Both the position numbers and the translations under genes were made by a program. A stretch of DNA of 64,000 bases from Bacteroides faecis MAJ27 (GTDB lineage Bacteria > Bacteroidota > Bacteroidia > Bacteroidales > Bacteroidaceae): positions 44,499 through 108,498 of the forward strand of contig NZ_FNNN01000021.1 in assembly GCF_900106755.1 (NCBI RefSeq), in the 5' to 3' direction. The notes under the pieces were generated by a model. It was given only the letters and a program-made list of their open reading frames with translations, ran no database searches and had not been told where the DNA came from. Shown piece by piece: positions 9,818-17,931 of this stretch. Numbering within the stretch: position 1 is the stretch's first letter; the number at the start of each line of letters is the position of its first letter.

Positions 9818-10882
9818 TTATTTAAATGTGCCATAATACTTAGCATACCACCCCGCAAACTTTCTCAATCCCTCACGTAGTGATGTTGACGGTTTAAATC
9901 CAAAATCTTGTTCCAAAGGGGTCGTATCAGCATATGTCACAGGCACATCCCCAGGTTGCATCGGTACCAATTCTTTGTGCGTCTCAAAATCGTAATCATC
10001 AGGAAGTACCTTGGCTGCTATGAGCTCTTCCTGAAGAATGGTCACAAAATCAAGAAGATTCTCGGGTGAGTTGTTACCAATATTATATACCTTGTATGGT
10101 GGAATTGGAAGTCCGTCATCGCCATTCTGTTTCTCAGGTGCATGTCGCATGATCCGAACAACGCCTTCCACAATGTCATCAACGTAGGTGAAATCTCGTT
10201 TGCAGTTACCGTAATTAAAGATCCGAATAGTCTTGCCTTCACGGAGTTGGTTGGTGAAACCGAAGTATGCCATGTCGGGACGACCGGCAGGGCCATATAC
10301 CGTAAAGAACCGCAAACCTGTACTTGGTATGTTGTAAAGCTTACTGTAAGCGTGAGCCATTAGTTCATTACTCTTTTTAGTAGCAGCATAGAGTGATACA
10401 GGATTATCCACCTTATCATCGGTACTATAAGGCACTTTCTTATTACTTCCATATACACTACTGGAAGATGCATATACCAAGTGCTCGACACCATAATGAC
10501 GACAGGCTTCTAAGATGTTATAAAATCCAATAAGGTTACTTTCAATATAGGCATCAGGGTTAGTGATGCTATAACGCACACCGGCTTGAGCAGCAAGATT
10601 CACGACTACCTGTGGGTGGTGGTCAGTGAAGATGGAGTCAACAACTCCCTTTTTAGCAATGCTGTCTTTAATGAAAACAAATCTGTCACCATAAGCAGAC
10701 AATTCTTGCAAGCGTTCATATTTTAAACGTACATCATAGTATTCGGTAATACTATCAATACCGACAACCTTCACGCTATCAAATTCATTCAGCAAGCGTT
10801 TTACCAAATTGGCTCCGATAAAACCGGCTGCACCAGTCACCAAAACCACTTTATTCGCTAAACTAACATTGTATGTCACCAT
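9818..10882 (-). CDS. UDP-glucuronate 4-epimerase (NAD-dependent sugar epimerase)
   Basis: A 354-residue extended short-chain dehydrogenase. It has VVLVTGAAGFIGANL (NAD-binding), NLAAQAGVRYSI, YASSSSVYGSN and SLYAATKKSNE (YxxxK), and RFFTVYGPAGRPDMA. The VRYS and GPWGRPDMA-like motifs are typical of UDP-glucuronate 4-epimerases. It lies just downstream of UDP-glucose dehydrogenase, so the pair should supply UDP-glucuronate and UDP-galacturonate for an acidic capsule. ATG at 10882 is chosen because it is 4 bases after the upstream stop. The only longer option is a GTG at 10909 that overlaps the previous gene. Confidence 0.85.
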   Translation of the reverse strand: MVTYNVSLANKVVLVTGAAGFIGANLVKRLLNEFDSVKVVGIDSITEYYDVRLKYERLQELSAYGDRFVFIKDSIAKKGVVDSIFTDHHPQVVVNLAAQAGVRYSITNPDAYIESNLIGFYNILEACRHYGVEHLVYASSSSVYGSNKKVPYSTDDKVDNPVSLYAATKKSNELMAHAYSKLYNIPSTGLRFFTVYGPAGRPDMAYFGFTNQLREGKTIRIFNYGNCKRDFTYVDDIVEGVVRIMRHAPEKQNGDDGLPIPPYKVYNIGNNSPENLLDFVTILQEELIAAKVLPDDYDFETHKELVPMQPGDVPVTYADTTPLEQDFGFKPSTSLREGLRKFAGWYAKYYGTFK

Positions 10883-10886
10883 AAAG

Positions 10887-12203
10887 TTAATCTCTTTGGA
10901 AAATGTCACGGGTATATACCTTGTCTTTCACATCATCCAGACAAGAATCGTAGCGGTTGGCGATGATGGCCTGACTTATTTCCTTGAATTTGATCAGGTT
11001 ATTGACCACTTGGCTACCAAAGAATGTTTCACCATCCTGCATAGCAGGCTCGTAAATTACAATAGTAGCGCCCTTCGCCTTGATACGTTTCATAATCCCC
11101 TGAATGGCACTTTGACGGAAGTTGTCAGAATTGGACTTCATGGTCAGACGATATACGCCAATGGTTATTTTTTGCTCTTTCTGGGCATCCCATGAACAGG
11201 AGGCAGTATAATACCCCGCTTTACGCAGCACTTGATCTGCGATGAAGTCTTTTCTTGTACGGTTACTTTCTACAATAGCACTCATCATGTTCTGAGGTAC
11301 ATCCTGATAGTTAGCCAAGAGTTGTTTCGTGTCTTTAGGCAGACAATAACCGCCATAACCAAACGATGGATTATTATAATGTGTTCCAATACGAGGATCA
11401 AGACCAACACCCTGTATGATTGACTGAGAATCCAGACCTTTTATCTCTGCGTAAGTATCCAATTCATTAAAATAACTGACACGCAAAGCGAGATAGGTAT
11501 TAGCAAACAGTTTGACAGCTTCCGCCTCCTTTATTCCCATAAAAAGTGTAGGAATATCTTCCTTGATTGCACCTTCCTGAAGCAATGCTGCGAAAGTATG
11601 CGCAGCTTTCTCTAGGGCGGGAACATCAGCAATGGACTTAATTGCTTCGTTTTCCTCGTCAAACTGCTCGCCATCAATCAGTTTTGGATAGCCAACAATG
11701 ATACGACTTGGATATAAGTTATCATAAAGAGCCATACTCTCACGAAGAAACTCCGGAGAAAAAAGCAGGTTAAGCTTCCTGACTCCCTTACGGGCATACT
11801 TCAAATAAAGTCCCCGGCAATATCCAACAGGAATAGTAGACTTGATTACCATTACCGCATCAGGATTGACACTTAAAACCAGGTCAATGACATCCTCTAT
11901 ATGATGGGTATCGAAATAATTCTTCACAGGATCATAGTTAGTAGGAGCCGCAATGACCACAAAATCAGCGTCACTGTATGCCTTGGCACCGTCAAGCGTA
12001 GCAGTCAGGTTCAATGTCTTTTCAGACAAATACTTTTCAATATATTCATCCTGAATAGGTGATTGCTTACGATTGAGCATATCTACTTTCTCAGGAATCA
12101 CATCGACTGCCGTCACCTGGTGATGTTGCGACAAAAGTGTTGCTATGCTAAGACCAACATAGCCGGTACCTGCAACAGCAATCTTCAAATCTTTTGTATC
12201 CAT
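10887..12203 (-). CDS. ugd: UDP-glucose 6-dehydrogenase
   Basis: A 438-residue enzyme that oxidises UDP-glucose to UDP-glucuronate with two NAD+. The N-terminal Rossmann fold starts IAVAGTGYVGLSIATLL, the linker contains FSPEFLRES, and the catalytic cysteine lies in FGYGGYCLPKDTKQL. The C-terminal UDP-binding domain is present (NFRQSAIQGIMKR). Length is normal. It is transcribed between the CapD-type dehydratase and the UDP-glucuronate epimerase with short gaps. The substrate call is firm for UDP-glucose or a close UDP-hexose; UDP-N-acetylmannosamine dehydrogenase is a less likely relative. Confidence 0.88.
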   Translation of the reverse strand: MDTKDLKIAVAGTGYVGLSIATLLSQHHQVTAVDVIPEKVDMLNRKQSPIQDEYIEKYLSEKTLNLTATLDGAKAYSDADFVVIAAPTNYDPVKNYFDTHHIEDVIDLVLSVNPDAVMVIKSTIPVGYCRGLYLKYARKGVRKLNLLFSPEFLRESMALYDNLYPSRIIVGYPKLIDGEQFDEENEAIKSIADVPALEKAAHTFAALLQEGAIKEDIPTLFMGIKEAEAVKLFANTYLALRVSYFNELDTYAEIKGLDSQSIIQGVGLDPRIGTHYNNPSFGYGGYCLPKDTKQLLANYQDVPQNMMSAIVESNRTRKDFIADQVLRKAGYYTASCSWDAQKEQKITIGVYRLTMKSNSDNFRQSAIQGIMKRIKAKGATIVIYEPAMQDGETFFGSQVVNNLIKFKEISQAIIANRYDSCLDDVKDKVYTRDIFQRD

Positions 12204-12228
12204 TGTTGATTTATGTTAGTGTTATAGA

Positions 12229-14163
12229 TTATTCCGGTTGCTTATCCAGAACTTCAAATCGAGGTGAATTCTTGGATTTAAACTCAGGCACCACTTTCTT
12301 CATCAGCTTCACTGTATCCATGATCTTTACCGTACGGGATAGCTTCTCAAACTCTGTATAAGTATCAAGGATATCAGCATATTTATAGTGACGTACCTTC
12401 GCTATCATTATCTTCTTATTCTCAGTAGGAATCGTATTCTCCTTATCACTCAAGACTTCTTCATAAAGCTTCTCACCGGGACGCAAGCCCGTAAACTTGA
12501 TCTCAATATCTTCACCAGGACGATAACCGGCAAGTTCAATCATACGGGTAGCCAGGTCGACAATCTTCACAGCCTTTCCCATCTCAAAAACAAAAATCTC
12601 ATTGCCCTCACCCATCGTAGCGGCCTCCATTACCAGACGACAAGCTTCGGGAATTGTCATAAAGAAACGGATGATATCAGGATGAGTCACTGTGACGGGA
12701 CCACCATTCTCGATCTGCTCTTTAAAACGGGGAATGACAGAGCCGTTACTACCCAATACATTGCCAAAGCGGGTAGTGATAAATTTGGTATGGCCTTTCA
12801 CTTTGCCCTCACGGATAGCACATCCCAGACTCTGTACATAGATTTCGGCTAATCGTTTCGAGCATCCCATGACATTAGTAGGATTCACAGCCTTATCGGT
12901 AGAAACCATGATCATCTTCTCAGCTCCGTATTCCACTGCCATATCGGCAACCTGACGGGAACCGACAACATTGACCAATACAGCTTCACAGGGATTTTCC
13001 TCCATTAACGGAACATGCTTATAAGCAGCGGCGTGAAAGATTATCTGAGGCTGATAGATATCGAACACCATACGAAGACGTTCTTTCACGCGGACATCTC
13101 CAATGACAGGAACAAAATCAAGACCGGGATAATTCTTCTCAAATTCAAGACGGACATTATGCAAAGGAGACTCAGCGGAGTCAAACATAATCAGTTTCCT
13201 GATGTTCATCTGAGCCAGTTGCCGGCAAAGCTCGCTACCAATACTACCGGCAGCTCCCGTTACCAACACGACCTTGCCACAGAACTCGGTCATCACTTCC
13301 TCCATATTGATATGAATCTCTGAACGGCCTAGTAAATCCTCAATTTTGATAGGACGTACCCATTGATGGAAACTTCCGTTCTCATCGGCCTCACTAATAC
13401 TTGGAGATATTAGTGTCTTCAATCCGCTTCTTTTGCAATACTGGAGCAGGCGGTCTTCCTCTTCACGGGTATTTTCATAGCGGGCAAACAGGATGCCTCC
13501 GATACATTTCTTATGAATCAGTTTGTTGAAACATTCTTCATCCTTAAAAGAATAAACGGGAAGGTCAGCCACACGCCGGATAGAATCTCCTGTTCCATAA
13601 ATGCAAAAACCTACAACTTTATAGTGGGAGCTATTCATTAGACGGACTTTCAATGCCACACTCTTATCATCAATACCATAGATCAGAATATGCATATTCT
13701 TCTTATTCAGCAGATTCAGCAAGAACTCATAAACCAGAATCAACTGGATACGGAACCCTACCATGACAATAAAAGTAAGCATGCCATCGAACAGTACAAA
13801 GACTATTTTCTGACTGTTGTGCAAGCCCGTTTGAGACAGGAGGAACCAGATGGCAATTGCTAAGCAGACGGCCTTTATCAGTGCACTCCCCGCCAGTCGC
13901 CACAATTCCTTCAACTGGGAAAAACGGATCGTATTGCGATAGGTATGAAATAAAACGGAACCTAAAATACTGGATACAACAGAAATTGCCAGAATATAAA
14001 ATAACGCGGTAATTTCCTTGGGAGTTTCCGTAATATAATGAATGCCGATAAATGACACCCAGGTACAAACCAAAGCTATGAATGTATCAATTCCCAATAC
14101 AATCCAATAACTAAAGTAATTTTTCTGCAAGTATTGAACAAAACGGTCAAATGCGTGTTTCAT
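12229..14163 (-). CDS. CapD/PglF-type membrane UDP-GlcNAc 4,6-dehydratase
   Basis: A 644-residue protein. About four membrane helices lie in the first 150 residues, then a CoA-binding-like Rossmann domain, and then the catalytic short-chain dehydrogenase domain from about residue 290. The catalytic domain shows VLVTGAAGSIGSELCRQ and VSTDKAVNPTNVMGCSKR, with Met at the Tyr position as usual in PglF/CapD, and TRFGNVLGSNGSVIP. It makes UDP-4-keto-6-deoxy-GlcNAc, a precursor of amino-deoxysugars. It is the first enzyme gene after upxY-upxZ, a common arrangement in Bacteroides capsule loci. ATG at 14163 is preferred over a TTG 15 bases upstream. Confidence 0.87.
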   Translation of the reverse strand: MKHAFDRFVQYLQKNYFSYWIVLGIDTFIALVCTWVSFIGIHYITETPKEITALFYILAISVVSSILGSVLFHTYRNTIRFSQLKELWRLAGSALIKAVCLAIAIWFLLSQTGLHNSQKIVFVLFDGMLTFIVMVGFRIQLILVYEFLLNLLNKKNMHILIYGIDDKSVALKVRLMNSSHYKVVGFCIYGTGDSIRRVADLPVYSFKDEECFNKLIHKKCIGGILFARYENTREEEDRLLQYCKRSGLKTLISPSISEADENGSFHQWVRPIKIEDLLGRSEIHINMEEVMTEFCGKVVLVTGAAGSIGSELCRQLAQMNIRKLIMFDSAESPLHNVRLEFEKNYPGLDFVPVIGDVRVKERLRMVFDIYQPQIIFHAAAYKHVPLMEENPCEAVLVNVVGSRQVADMAVEYGAEKMIMVSTDKAVNPTNVMGCSKRLAEIYVQSLGCAIREGKVKGHTKFITTRFGNVLGSNGSVIPRFKEQIENGGPVTVTHPDIIRFFMTIPEACRLVMEAATMGEGNEIFVFEMGKAVKIVDLATRMIELAGYRPGEDIEIKFTGLRPGEKLYEEVLSDKENTIPTENKKIMIAKVRHYKYADILDTYTEFEKLSRTVKIMDTVKLMKKVVPEFKSKNSPRFEVLDKQPE

Positions 14164-14218
14164 AATTAAATACCCCAATAAATTATAAAGTCTTTATAAA
14201 ACGTAATTCATAGACATA

Positions 14219-14575
14219 CTATGATAGTAGTTCATTGTAAATGGTGTGTAACCGATTTTTCAATGGTGAGGAGAATAGATTTTGTATAATCTTTTGAGAA
14301 CGAATAAGAATGGTTTGTTTTTTTATCTCATCTTCAGGATTAGCATACATAGATACACTATATCCCATCAAAAGAGATAAACATAAAGCAGCTTCCTGCT
14401 CGGTTGTTTCACCATGATAAAGATACAGATCATTGATCTGTTCATGAATTTCCTTATTGAGTAGTGCTAGATCGTCGACACATATACAGCTCGCATTCTC
14501 ACCCATATGGAGCAAAGTATCAACTGTTTTTTGAAGTTTATCTATTTTCCCCTGTATACTAGTGAAGGTCCCCAT
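14219..14575 (-). CDS. upxZ: UpxZ-like inhibitor of foreign UpxY antiterminators
   Basis: A 118-residue soluble protein in the fixed second position after upxY. It has no enzymatic motif. In Bacteroides, UpxZ proteins block the UpxY antiterminators of other capsule loci so that one capsule is favoured per cell. The visible stretch LLNKEIHEQINDLYLYHGE and the small size fit the family. ATG at 14575 lies 8 bases past the upxY stop. A TTG start at 14599 would add eight residues and overlap upxY, so the ATG is chosen. The assignment relies partly on position. Confidence 0.75.
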   Translation of the reverse strand: MGTFTSIQGKIDKLQKTVDTLLHMGENASCICVDDLALLNKEIHEQINDLYLYHGETTEQEAALCLSLLMGYSVSMYANPEDEIKKQTILIRSQKIIQNLFSSPLKNRLHTIYNELLS

Positions 14576-14582
14576 CACCCAC

Positions 14583-15161
14583 TTAATTTCTCTCGTCAAT
14601 TTGCTCTACATATCCGACAGGCATATCGACACAAGCGCATCCCAGCATATCCAAACGAACTGCTATTTTGTTTTTGCCATCTAATGCAACAAGCTCCCCT
14701 ACAAGTCCCGTCAAAGGTCCTTTGATAACACGAACCTTTTTACCACGGGCCAACGGAGAATAACTCATACAGATTGCCTCTTCCGAATAATCGAGCATAA
14801 AACGGAAACGAGCCATCTGTTCATCAGGAATCACAGCAGGCTTCCCCTCACCACGCAACACCATATAACGGCTTACGGTAGAAAGAGTCAGAGCAGCCAT
14901 GCGTTCTTTAGGATCAGCATGAACAAATACCATCATCGGAAGAAGAACGGTCTCGACTAATTTGCGGCGATCACTCCATTGATGAATTTCTTGCTGGACA
15001 GGAACAAAAGTCTCAATTCCCATTTTCCCCAAATACTCAGCTACTTTTTTTTCGTGATGTATGCGAACATGTGCCACATACCAGCGTTTTAAGCATGCTA
15101 CGCCCTCCCCTGTCCCATTTTTGGTTCCGAGGATGGCTGATTTCTCTTTTGTTAGAATCAT
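14583..15161 (-). CDS. upxY: UpxY-like transcription antiterminator (NusG family) of the capsule operon
   Basis: A 192-residue NusG paralogue. The NGN domain spans about residues 25-125 (KRWYVAHVRIHHEKKVAEYL, GIETFVPVQQEIHQWSDR), and the KOW motif is at about 138-165 (GKKVRVIKGPLTGLVGEL). UpxY proteins load on RNA polymerase in the leader of their own capsule operon and prevent early termination. It is the first gene of the operon, and its ATG at 15161 is only 24 bases from the left inverted repeat of the switchable promoter segment. In the orientation shown no promoter points at it, so it should be silent or poorly expressed here. Confidence 0.88.
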   Translation of the reverse strand: MILTKEKSAILGTKNGTGEGVACLKRWYVAHVRIHHEKKVAEYLGKMGIETFVPVQQEIHQWSDRRKLVETVLLPMMVFVHADPKERMAALTLSTVSRYMVLRGEGKPAVIPDEQMARFRFMLDYSEEAICMSYSPLARGKKVRVIKGPLTGLVGELVALDGKNKIAVRLDMLGCACVDMPVGYVEQIDERN

Positions 15162-15184
15162 GTTTTTTTACCCCATATGTTTCC

Positions 15185-15205
15185 GTTACTTCTTAGGTAA
15201 CGGAA
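15185..15205 (+). repeat. Left inverted repeat of the invertible capsule promoter
   Basis: A 21-base arm whose exact reverse complement lies at 15454-15474. Within and just outside it is a smaller dyad: CCGTTAC at 15183-15189 and GTAACGG at 15197-15203, separated by 7 bases. This is the typical shape of a tyrosine recombinase core site with two protein-binding arms around a crossover region. The match stops exactly at both ends of the 21 bases. Bacteroides phase-variable promoters are bounded by repeats of this size. Confidence 0.85.
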
Positions 15206-15453
15206 AAAATCATAACTATACTGTACCAAAAGAGAAAAGTTAAAAACAAAGACAAATAAATGAATGAGGGCGTGTACACCCTAAGAGAAGGGGTATATTC
15301 CAGTGGAAATTAGGTATATAAGTGGCTGGACATAAAAATAAGCATTTTTCATGTCACAATATATTTTTGCCTTATATTTCGGATAAAACTAAAAAAAATG
15401 TGGTTTTATTTGTTCTCTATTTATGTTTTTGTCTATCTTTGCGTCAAAATCAA
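15206..15453 (+). promoter_or_regulatory. Invertible promoter segment of the capsule operon, OFF orientation
   Basis: The 248 bases between the inverted repeats hold a plus-strand promoter: TTTG at 15409-15412, a 21-base spacer, and TATCTTTG at 15434-15441. A second -7-like box TATTTTTG is at 15362-15369, also on the plus strand. No TAnnTTTG box was found on the minus strand here. The promoter therefore reads rightward, into the 3' end of the recombinase gene on the antisense strand and away from upxY. Inverting the segment would place the -7 box at about 15225-15218 facing upxY and give a leader of about 50 bases. Orientation is read from sequence; the switch itself is inferred. Confidence 0.82.
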
Positions 15454-15474
15454 TTCCGTTACCTAAGAAGTAAC
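15454..15474 (-). repeat. Right inverted repeat of the invertible capsule promoter
   Basis: The exact reverse complement of 15185-15205 over 21 bases. It begins TTCCGTTACC and ends AAGAAGTAAC. It ends 38 bases before the 3' end of the recombinase gene, so the segment, both repeats and the likely recombinase form a compact switch. Confidence 0.85.
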
Positions 15475-15512
15475 ATACATACTTTAGTGTTGATTATTAA
15501 AATTTTGAATAT

Positions 15513-16460
15513 TTACACCCGAGAATTCGGAGCACTCCTCACGTAATATAAATTCATTCGATTTACTTCCGTGCGCTCCCGCAGTTCAAAACCCTTCAAG
15601 TAGATTTGTGTCGTCTTTATTGATTTATGCCCCAACAACTCGCTAATCATTTCAATGGAAACTCCCCGATATTTTGCCGTAGTAGCCCAAGAATGACGAA
15701 GCGTATAAGAAGTCACGGGAGAAGTAAGGCGCAAGGCCTTCGCAAGCCCTTTCAGCCGATTATTAAATCGACGGAGAGCAGACTGATATTCGCGGTAGCC
15801 ACTCTCATCTTTACGCTTCTTATCTCCCGAGAGGATATTAAATAGGTAGTCGGGACAATTCGGATGAGGAGGCTGACGATTGCGAAGCTGATTAATCATA
15901 TCTTTAGCTGTATCCAGGATTTCTACGCTTATAGGCGTTTTGGTCTTGACGCGATTGTATCGAATGACATTCTGTTCTAAAGATGATTTCTCCAGATGAG
16001 CCAGATCGGCAAAAGACATTCCGCAAAACTGAAACATCAAAGCAGCAATCATTTGCGTATTCCGCAGATAATCTGACTTGGGATCTTCATAGAGAAGTCT
16101 GCGAAGCTCACCTACAGGCAATGCCTTCTTCTGACGAACATCCACACCCGTATACACCTCATGAAACAAACGGTGCACATATGGAGCACTACCGGCTTCC
16201 ACCCCCCGATTGTAAATGCTCCGAAGCATACGCATATAGGTAGAAACGGTGTTGGGCTTTAAACCGGCTTCATAAAGATACTCCCCATAACGCCGCAAAC
16301 GCTCGCGGGTGATGTGTCTGAAAGCTATACTTTTTGTGCCACAAAACTTGGTAAAAGAGAAAAGGGCATTCTTGTAAACATGGGCAGTAGAATAGCGCCC
16401 TTCTTTTCGTAAACGACCGATATACAACTCTGCACAACGGCTAAATCCATTTTTATTCAT
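15513..16460 (-). CDS. Tyrosine recombinase, probable invertase of the adjacent promoter
   Basis: A 315-residue phage-integrase-family protein with an N-terminal SAM-like DNA-binding domain (about residues 5-95, GLKPNTVSTYMRMLRSIYNR) and a catalytic domain. Catalytic landmarks are YTLRHSWATTA (Arg and His), LLGHKSIKTTQIYLKG (His and the nucleophile Tyr). The first catalytic Arg position falls in CGMSFADL, where Ser replaces Arg as in the IntDOT group of Bacteroides recombinases. It lies 38 bases from the right inverted repeat, so it is the best candidate for flipping the segment. A minus-strand -7-like box is at 16554-16547 with no good -33 element. It could instead act on other sites. Confidence 0.87.
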   Translation of the reverse strand: MNKNGFSRCAELYIGRLRKEGRYSTAHVYKNALFSFTKFCGTKSIAFRHITRERLRRYGEYLYEAGLKPNTVSTYMRMLRSIYNRGVEAGSAPYVHRLFHEVYTGVDVRQKKALPVGELRRLLYEDPKSDYLRNTQMIAALMFQFCGMSFADLAHLEKSSLEQNVIRYNRVKTKTPISVEILDTAKDMINQLRNRQPPHPNCPDYLFNILSGDKKRKDESGYREYQSALRRFNNRLKGLAKALRLTSPVTSYTLRHSWATTAKYRGVSIEMISELLGHKSIKTTQIYLKGFELRERTEVNRMNLYYVRSAPNSRV

Positions 16461-16546
16461 CTTATATAATCACTAGTAATTTTATACAAGTATAAGACGA
16501 AAAAAGCGATTTAACAACAGATTTTTAAACCTTTCCAAAAAATATC

Positions 16547-16554
16547 AAAAATAA
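16547..16554 (-). promoter_or_regulatory. Possible -7 box for the recombinase gene
   Basis: The minus strand reads TATTTTTG, an exact TAnnTTTG match, 87 bases before the recombinase ATG. No TTTG was found at the expected -33 distance, so only the -7 element supports it. Confidence 0.35.
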
Positions 16555-16668
16555 AGTGGAGGTAAAATCCGGCTAATACCATAAAATAGCAAACTAAGGA
16601 AGTGCATAATGCTTTTCATTAATCTGTTTGATGGCTTCTTCAGCACACCTTTCTTTCTATAACGCAAA

Positions 16669-16695
16669 GCAGGCGAGAAAGTTTTTCTCGCCTGC
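16669..16695. terminator. Strong hairpin after manA
   Basis: Perfect 12-bp arms (GCAGGCGAGAAA at 16669-16680, complement at 16684-16695) with a 3-base loop, 36 bases past the manA stop on the minus strand. A short T-run follows on the minus strand. It isolates manA from the recombinase gene. Confidence 0.8.
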
Positions 16696-16731
16696 CCGGT
16701 CTATACTTTTATCAATAATATTGTCTATTAT

Positions 16732-17703
16732 TTATACGTATGTTTCCAGCAATTTTACGTTTCCAGCTTCCGGAGTAATTGTTACATCCTGTGTGGTAGC
16801 AGGAAGCAGAATAGATTCTCCGGCACCTACTTTCAGTTCATTACCTTCATTGTCTTTTATCCTGCATGCACCTTCCATACAAATGAAGATCACGAATGAA
16901 TCGAGTTCTGAATAATCACAGCTGATTTCTTCGGTCATATCATACACGGAAGTAGTGAAGTACGGACAAGCTACAAGTTCCACCGGCTCATCTTTCACTG
17001 CCTCGTATTTGGTACGGTAATCATCCAGCACCTCGTAATTGATAGCCTCACGCGCCAGGTCGGTATGCAATTCACGAGTCTTTCCGTTTGCATCCTTACG
17101 GTTGAAGTCATAGATACGGTAAGTGATGTCCGAAGTCTGCTGAATTTCGGCAATAAACGCACCGGCACCAATACTGTGAACACGTCCGGCAGGAAGGAAG
17201 AATACATCTCCCGGCTTAATCTCATACTCCTGCAACACATCGGTGATCGTATTGTTCAACACACGCTCTTTATATTCTTTCGGGGTGATTTGCTCGGAAA
17301 AGCCAGAACGCAGCTTCGCTCCTTTATCAGCATCCACTACATACCACATTTCCGTTTTACCCATTGAGTTGTGTCTCTTCTTTGCCAGATCATCCGCCGG
17401 ATGCACCTGGATAGACAGATCCTGCTTCGCATCGATGAATTTAATAAGCAACGGGAATTTGTTACCAAAACGAGCATAATTCGCTTCGCCAACCAATTCC
17501 TCGCGATATTTTCTCACCATATCAGCCAAGGTTAAACCTTTGTCCGGGCCATTAGCCACAACAGATTCATTGTCCTCTACGCCGGAAATCTCCCAGCTTT
17601 CTCCTACTCCTTTCAAGTCTGAGTTCAAATGCTTGAACGGAATAATTTTGTCGCCCCCCCAAAGCGTCTGCTTCAGAATAGGTTCGAATTTTAATGGATA
17701 CAT
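16732..17703 (-). CDS. manA: Mannose-6-phosphate isomerase (class I-like, zinc)
   Basis: A 323-residue cupin-fold isomerase that interconverts mannose-6-phosphate and fructose-6-phosphate in the cytoplasm. The motif LSIQVHPADDLA has the zinc-binding Gln/His pair, GKTEMWYVVDADKGA supplies the metal Glu, and FFLPAGRVHSIG carries the third His. Length is that of the short bacterial form. ATG at 17703 is chosen: it gives the usual MYPLKFEPILKQTLWGG start and lies downstream of a minus-strand -7 box (TATGTTTG, 17771-17764). A TTG at 17766 lies inside that promoter. The gene is divergent from the galactose operon. Confidence 0.9.
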   Translation of the reverse strand: MYPLKFEPILKQTLWGGDKIIPFKHLNSDLKGVGESWEISGVEDNESVVANGPDKGLTLADMVRKYREELVGEANYARFGNKFPLLIKFIDAKQDLSIQVHPADDLAKKRHNSMGKTEMWYVVDADKGAKLRSGFSEQITPKEYKERVLNNTITDVLQEYEIKPGDVFFLPAGRVHSIGAGAFIAEIQQTSDITYRIYDFNRKDANGKTRELHTDLAREAINYEVLDDYRTKYEAVKDEPVELVACPYFTTSVYDMTEEISCDYSELDSFVIFICMEGACRIKDNEGNELKVGAGESILLPATTQDVTITPEAGNVKLLETYV

Positions 17704-17740
17704 TTTTGTTTTTCTTGTTAATAAACTTAGATTAAATTCT

Positions 17741-17771
17741 CCCGGATTATTATAATCCGGGAACAAACATA
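17741..17771 (-). promoter_or_regulatory. manA promoter box with a 10-bp-arm palindrome at the start site
   Basis: The minus-strand -7 box TATGTTTG is at 17771-17764. Immediately downstream, where transcription should begin, lies a near-perfect palindrome with arms CCCGGATTAT (17741-17750) and its complement (17752-17761) around one central base. A dyad at the start site suits a repressor operator. It could also form an RNA hairpin at the 5' end of the manA transcript. No regulator is assigned. Confidence 0.5.
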
Positions 17772-17874
17772 CGAAAAAATGTTCACTTTAAAAGAAAAGA
17801 AGGATGAAAAATACAGAAACCTAAGTGAGAACGCTAAACTTTCCTAAACTACCCACTATATTTAGCCGGAATAA

Positions 17875-17906
17875 TTTGTGAGTAACAAAGAATTTACCTT
17901 TATTTG
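17875..17906 (+). promoter_or_regulatory. Candidate promoter of the galM-transporter-galK operon
   Basis: TTTG at 17875-17878 is followed after 20 bases by TTTATTTG (17899-17906), a one-mismatch -7 box. An overlapping option is TACCTTTA at 17895-17902. The expected start site, near 17913, supports galM translation from ATG 17932 rather than the GTG at 17878. Confidence 0.45.
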
Positions 17907-17931
17907 CAAGAAAATTTTAAGAATACCAGAC

